Positions 8,381 through 10,007 of a stretch of 10,007 nt of DNA are shown here, piece by piece. Both the position numbers and the translations under genes were made by a program. The notes beneath the pieces were generated by a model. The model did not search any database, was not told the origin of the DNA, and saw only the letters and a list, made by a program, of their open reading frames with translations. This stretch comes from Willaertia magna (Eukaryota; Heterolobosea; Eutetramitea; Acrasida; Naegleriidae): the NCBI GenBank assembly GCA_902984215.1, contig CADWAF010002282.1, positions 1 through 10,007 on the forward strand, in the 5' to 3' direction. Each line of letters begins with the position of its first letter. Position 1 is the stretch's first letter.

Positions 8381-8591
8381 AATTTTTTCCACCAATTTTC
8401 CCTCCAAAAAAAAGTTGTAGTTCAGTTGAAGCACTGAAGCAATTACTTGCAATTTTTAAAATTGTTACTCTAACCTTATTATAATTATTATTATTTTACC
8501 AACCAAATTGTTATTGTATTATAGAATAAAAGAATTGTTAAAGATAAAAAATTAATATTTATTAATCATTTAAATGATTCTTTAATGTTCT
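8381..8591 (+). other. 3' flank of the small gene, with a 16-base palindrome
   Basis: This stretch holds no frame of interest. GAATAAAAG near 8524 could act as a poly(A)-type signal. A perfect 16-base palindrome, AATCATTTAAATGATT, is at 8564-8579, a dozen bases before the left end of the transposon-like element. It could form a small cruciform or be part of older insertion debris. Confidence 0.45.
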
Positions 8592-9194
8592 TTAACCCTT
8601 ACAGTGTACAAAAAAAAATTTAACAAAAACCGCCAAAAATTTTGATGATTTTTGATTATTTACGGGAGCAGGCAAAATTTTTTCATTTTACGTGATAAGC
8701 AAATTTTTTCGAGAAAAAAATGGTTTTTGAAGGTTTTCTCCACTTTTCTTTGTTCGGAATGGATTATTCATTCCTTTTCATCTACCAAAACAAATTTATT
8801 ATTAATAAAATTTATTTATCAATTTTGTTATTGATAAGAAAATATAATAAATACTAGTAAGATCCGATGTCAAACTCACGTACGACATTAACAATGGTTA
8901 TTTGTTTTACACAGAGTAAGCTGGCGATACTACAATAGTGTAGATATTTTTGGCGTTGACTAGGACTATAGCTTTATTTATTATATTGACTTTGAAAATA
9001 ACAACTACTCTTGTTGTTGGAAAGAATGCAAAAAAATTGTAAAAACTTACCGCTCAAAATATCTAATTTTTGCCACGCTCTTGTGATATCACGTAAAATT
9101 ATGATCAATAGTAATTTGGACTGGTACCCATGGGTGCTTCCAAAACTATTGTTTTTATAGGGGGGGAGGCTTTTTTGTTTGCTTTAAGGGTTAA
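8592..9194. mobile_element. PiggyBac-like non-autonomous element, about 595 bp between TTAA sites
   Basis: Both ends carry TTAA (8592-8595 and 9191-9194), directly followed or preceded by CCC...GGG. This is the arrangement of piggyBac-superfamily insertions. The inner 20-base ends, CCCTTACAGTGTACAAAAAA on the left and CCCTTAAAGCAAACAAAAAA on the right read inward, match at 16 of 20 positions. A second perfect 13-base inverted repeat, ATTTTACGTGATA at 8685-8697 with its complement at 9087-9099, is 89 and 91 bases from the two ends, so the termini extend inward symmetrically. The interior is richer in G+C than the flanks and has no transposase frame; a 60-codon TTG-started frame inside is spurious. 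It is probably a MITE mobilised by a transposase elsewhere. The diverged ends suggest it is not very young. Confidence 0.65.
9083..9092. repeat. Ten-base palindrome inside the piggyBac-like element
   Basis: GTGATATCAC is self-complementary and overlaps the right copy of the 13-base subterminal inverted repeat. It could be part of a transposase-binding site. A second palindrome, ACCCATGGGT, lies nearer the right end at about 9127-9136. Confidence 0.5.
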
Positions 9195-9680
9195 AATGAA
9201 ATTCGTTTAGAGATCATTTTGTAGATCCTTGTGGTGACAACAAGTTGCAATTTGGGCTCTGTAGGGGTTCTTTTTTCTTAATAGTTATTTTTAATTGACA
9301 TTTGATTTATTCCATGAAAAATGGTATTCCTCCACATATTTTCAATTCAAAAATAATTCTTTCAAAAAATCCACAATAATACTTTTGAATCCCGTTTGCA
9401 TCCAGTACCGTTCATTACTCTATACTTCAACCCTACGCTACTACTCCATCATCTATTATCATCAAATCATTGGGAAACAAAAAGAAATACATCAACAACC
9501 AAAACTTTGCAAAAAAACTATTTTTTTTTAAAAAAAAATATTTATTATGATAATATAATTTCTGTAACATATTCCTTAAAATTCAATTCCTTATACTTCT
9601 TTTCCACTTTTTTTATTTATATTCTTCTTTTTCTTTTTCTAGTAATTTTATTTATTTTTTAATAGTAATAGTAATAAAAG
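9195..9680 (+). promoter_or_regulatory. Upstream region and probable leader of the last gene; possible leader intron
   Basis: No protein-coding gene is accepted here; the two frames that cover it lack family-like sequence. A CAA/ACC-rich tract at about 9475-9510 resembles the A/C-rich leader of the small gene and may be transcribed leader. A GTAACA at 9564 and a strong pyrimidine tract ending TTTTTCTAG at 9642 could bound a 79-base intron in the leader. The last bases before the ATG are A-rich with AATAGT repeated. All of this is inference from sequence pattern. Confidence 0.35.
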
Positions 9681-10007
9681 ATGAACAAAAGAAATAATAA
9701 ATTACATAAAAACTATACTCATACATTAATATCTCCCGATTCTTGTTCTTTTGAAAGTAATCAATATCCGGTAGGTATTTTTTATTCTTTTCAATTCTCT
9801 TTCTAATCCTTTCTTTCATCATCATTAACTTATTCTACCCAACAATAATAATACAAAATAACAACAACGAAATAACAACGGAATGAATAACATGATGAAA
9901 ATAACAACAAATAGAAATTAATAAGTGCATTAGAATACTTTCATCAAGAGAAAAAAGTAAAGACCTCTCTAGCTAAATTTCCGGGAATAAATACATTACC
10001 CACTAAT
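9681..10007 (+). CDS. 5' part of an unrecognised gene: exons 9681-9770 and 9915-10007, continuing beyond the window
   Basis: Exon 1 runs from ATG at 9681 to 9770, exactly 30 codons (MNKRNNKLHKNYTHTLIS...), and ends at a phase-0 GTAGGT donor. Exon 2 starts at 9915 and stays open for 31 codons to the window end. It reads KLISALEYFHQEKKVKTSLA and then KFPGINTLPTN. The helix-like ALEYFHQEKKVKTSLAKF followed by a Pro/Gly turn faintly recalls a helix-turn-helix DNA-binding domain of the kind found in transposases and homeodomain-like proteins, but too little is present to assign it. An in-frame TAG stands directly before exon 2, so the second segment needs splicing to be translated. I cannot name the gene. 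The start is the only in-frame ATG that fits, and the leader before it is A/T-rich. Confidence 0.5.
9771..9914 (+). other. Predicted spliceosomal intron, 144 bases
   Basis: The donor is GTAGGT and the acceptor AATAG. Between the AG inside the donor and the acceptor AG there is no other AG for about 138 bases, which is the AG-exclusion pattern expected between branch point and acceptor. A pyrimidine-rich stretch fills the first half, and CTAAT or ATTAAC words at about 9803-9831 could serve as branch points. The 3' half is unusual in being CAA-rich rather than pyrimidine-rich. Both joined exons are open in phase 0, which supports the model. Confidence 0.5.

Noticed and set aside
8591..8601. TTAACCCTTA as a telomere-like repeat
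   Set aside because: It occurs once at each element end in opposite orientation and is not tandem; the piggyBac-type terminus explains it.
8652..8834. 60-codon plus-strand frame inside the piggyBac-like element
   Set aside because: It starts with TTG, has no transposase-like motif, and is too short to be functional.
9295..9662. Two overlapping plus-strand frames of 78 and 88 codons
   Set aside because: They lie in different frames over the same pyrimidine-rich upstream region, have low-complexity ends and no recognisable domain; a leader with an intron is a better reading.
9883..9921. Short ATG-started frame of 12 codons inside the predicted intron
   Set aside because: It stops at once and is less convincing than the spliced model that keeps 61 codons open.

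Overview
The window looks like nuclear DNA of an AT-rich microbial eukaryote. Codons strongly prefer A or T in third position. Leaders are A/C-rich, one GT-AG intron can be modelled, and the proteins contain B-box, filamin-like, SPRY-like and P-loop NTPase regions. An amoeboid protist or an early-diverging fungus would fit, but the sequence does not decide the lineage. No bacterial features (Shine-Dalgarno sites, operons), rRNA, tRNA or CRISPR were seen.

Layout. (1) Positions 1-1565, minus strand: a gene for a P-loop NTPase with two SAM-like segments and a basic N-terminus. Its frame is interrupted by one TGA at 267-269, but the same frame stays open to the window edge and carries the Walker B-like motif after the stop. 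(2) About 1700-5500: nearly 4 kb without genes. The core is extraordinarily poor in G+C (my hand count is about 3-4% over 2701-4740). It holds short tandem repeats, a TA run and an inverted repeat. (3) 5817-7559, plus strand: an intronless RING-less TRIM-like protein of 580 residues (two B-boxes, coiled coil, filamin-like domain, SPRY-like domain), with a perfect hairpin just before its start codon. (4) 8024-8380, plus strand: a 118-residue protein I do not recognise, behind a G-free A/C-rich leader. (5) 8592-9194: a gene-free element with piggyBac-type ends (TTAA duplication, CCC...GGG termini, imperfect terminal inverted repeats), probably a non-autonomous transposon. (6) 9681 to the window end, plus strand: the first two exons of a gene that runs off the window.

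Nothing shows that these genes form a pathway or operon. They are separate eukaryotic transcription units with ordinary spacing, apart from the AT-rich island. The NTPase and the TRIM-like protein belong to broad classes that include immunity and effector roles elsewhere, but they lie about 4 kb apart across the island and I see no evidence that they work together. The items most worth checking are the AT-rich island, the piggyBac-like element, the TGA inside the NTPase and the domain order of the TRIM-like protein.
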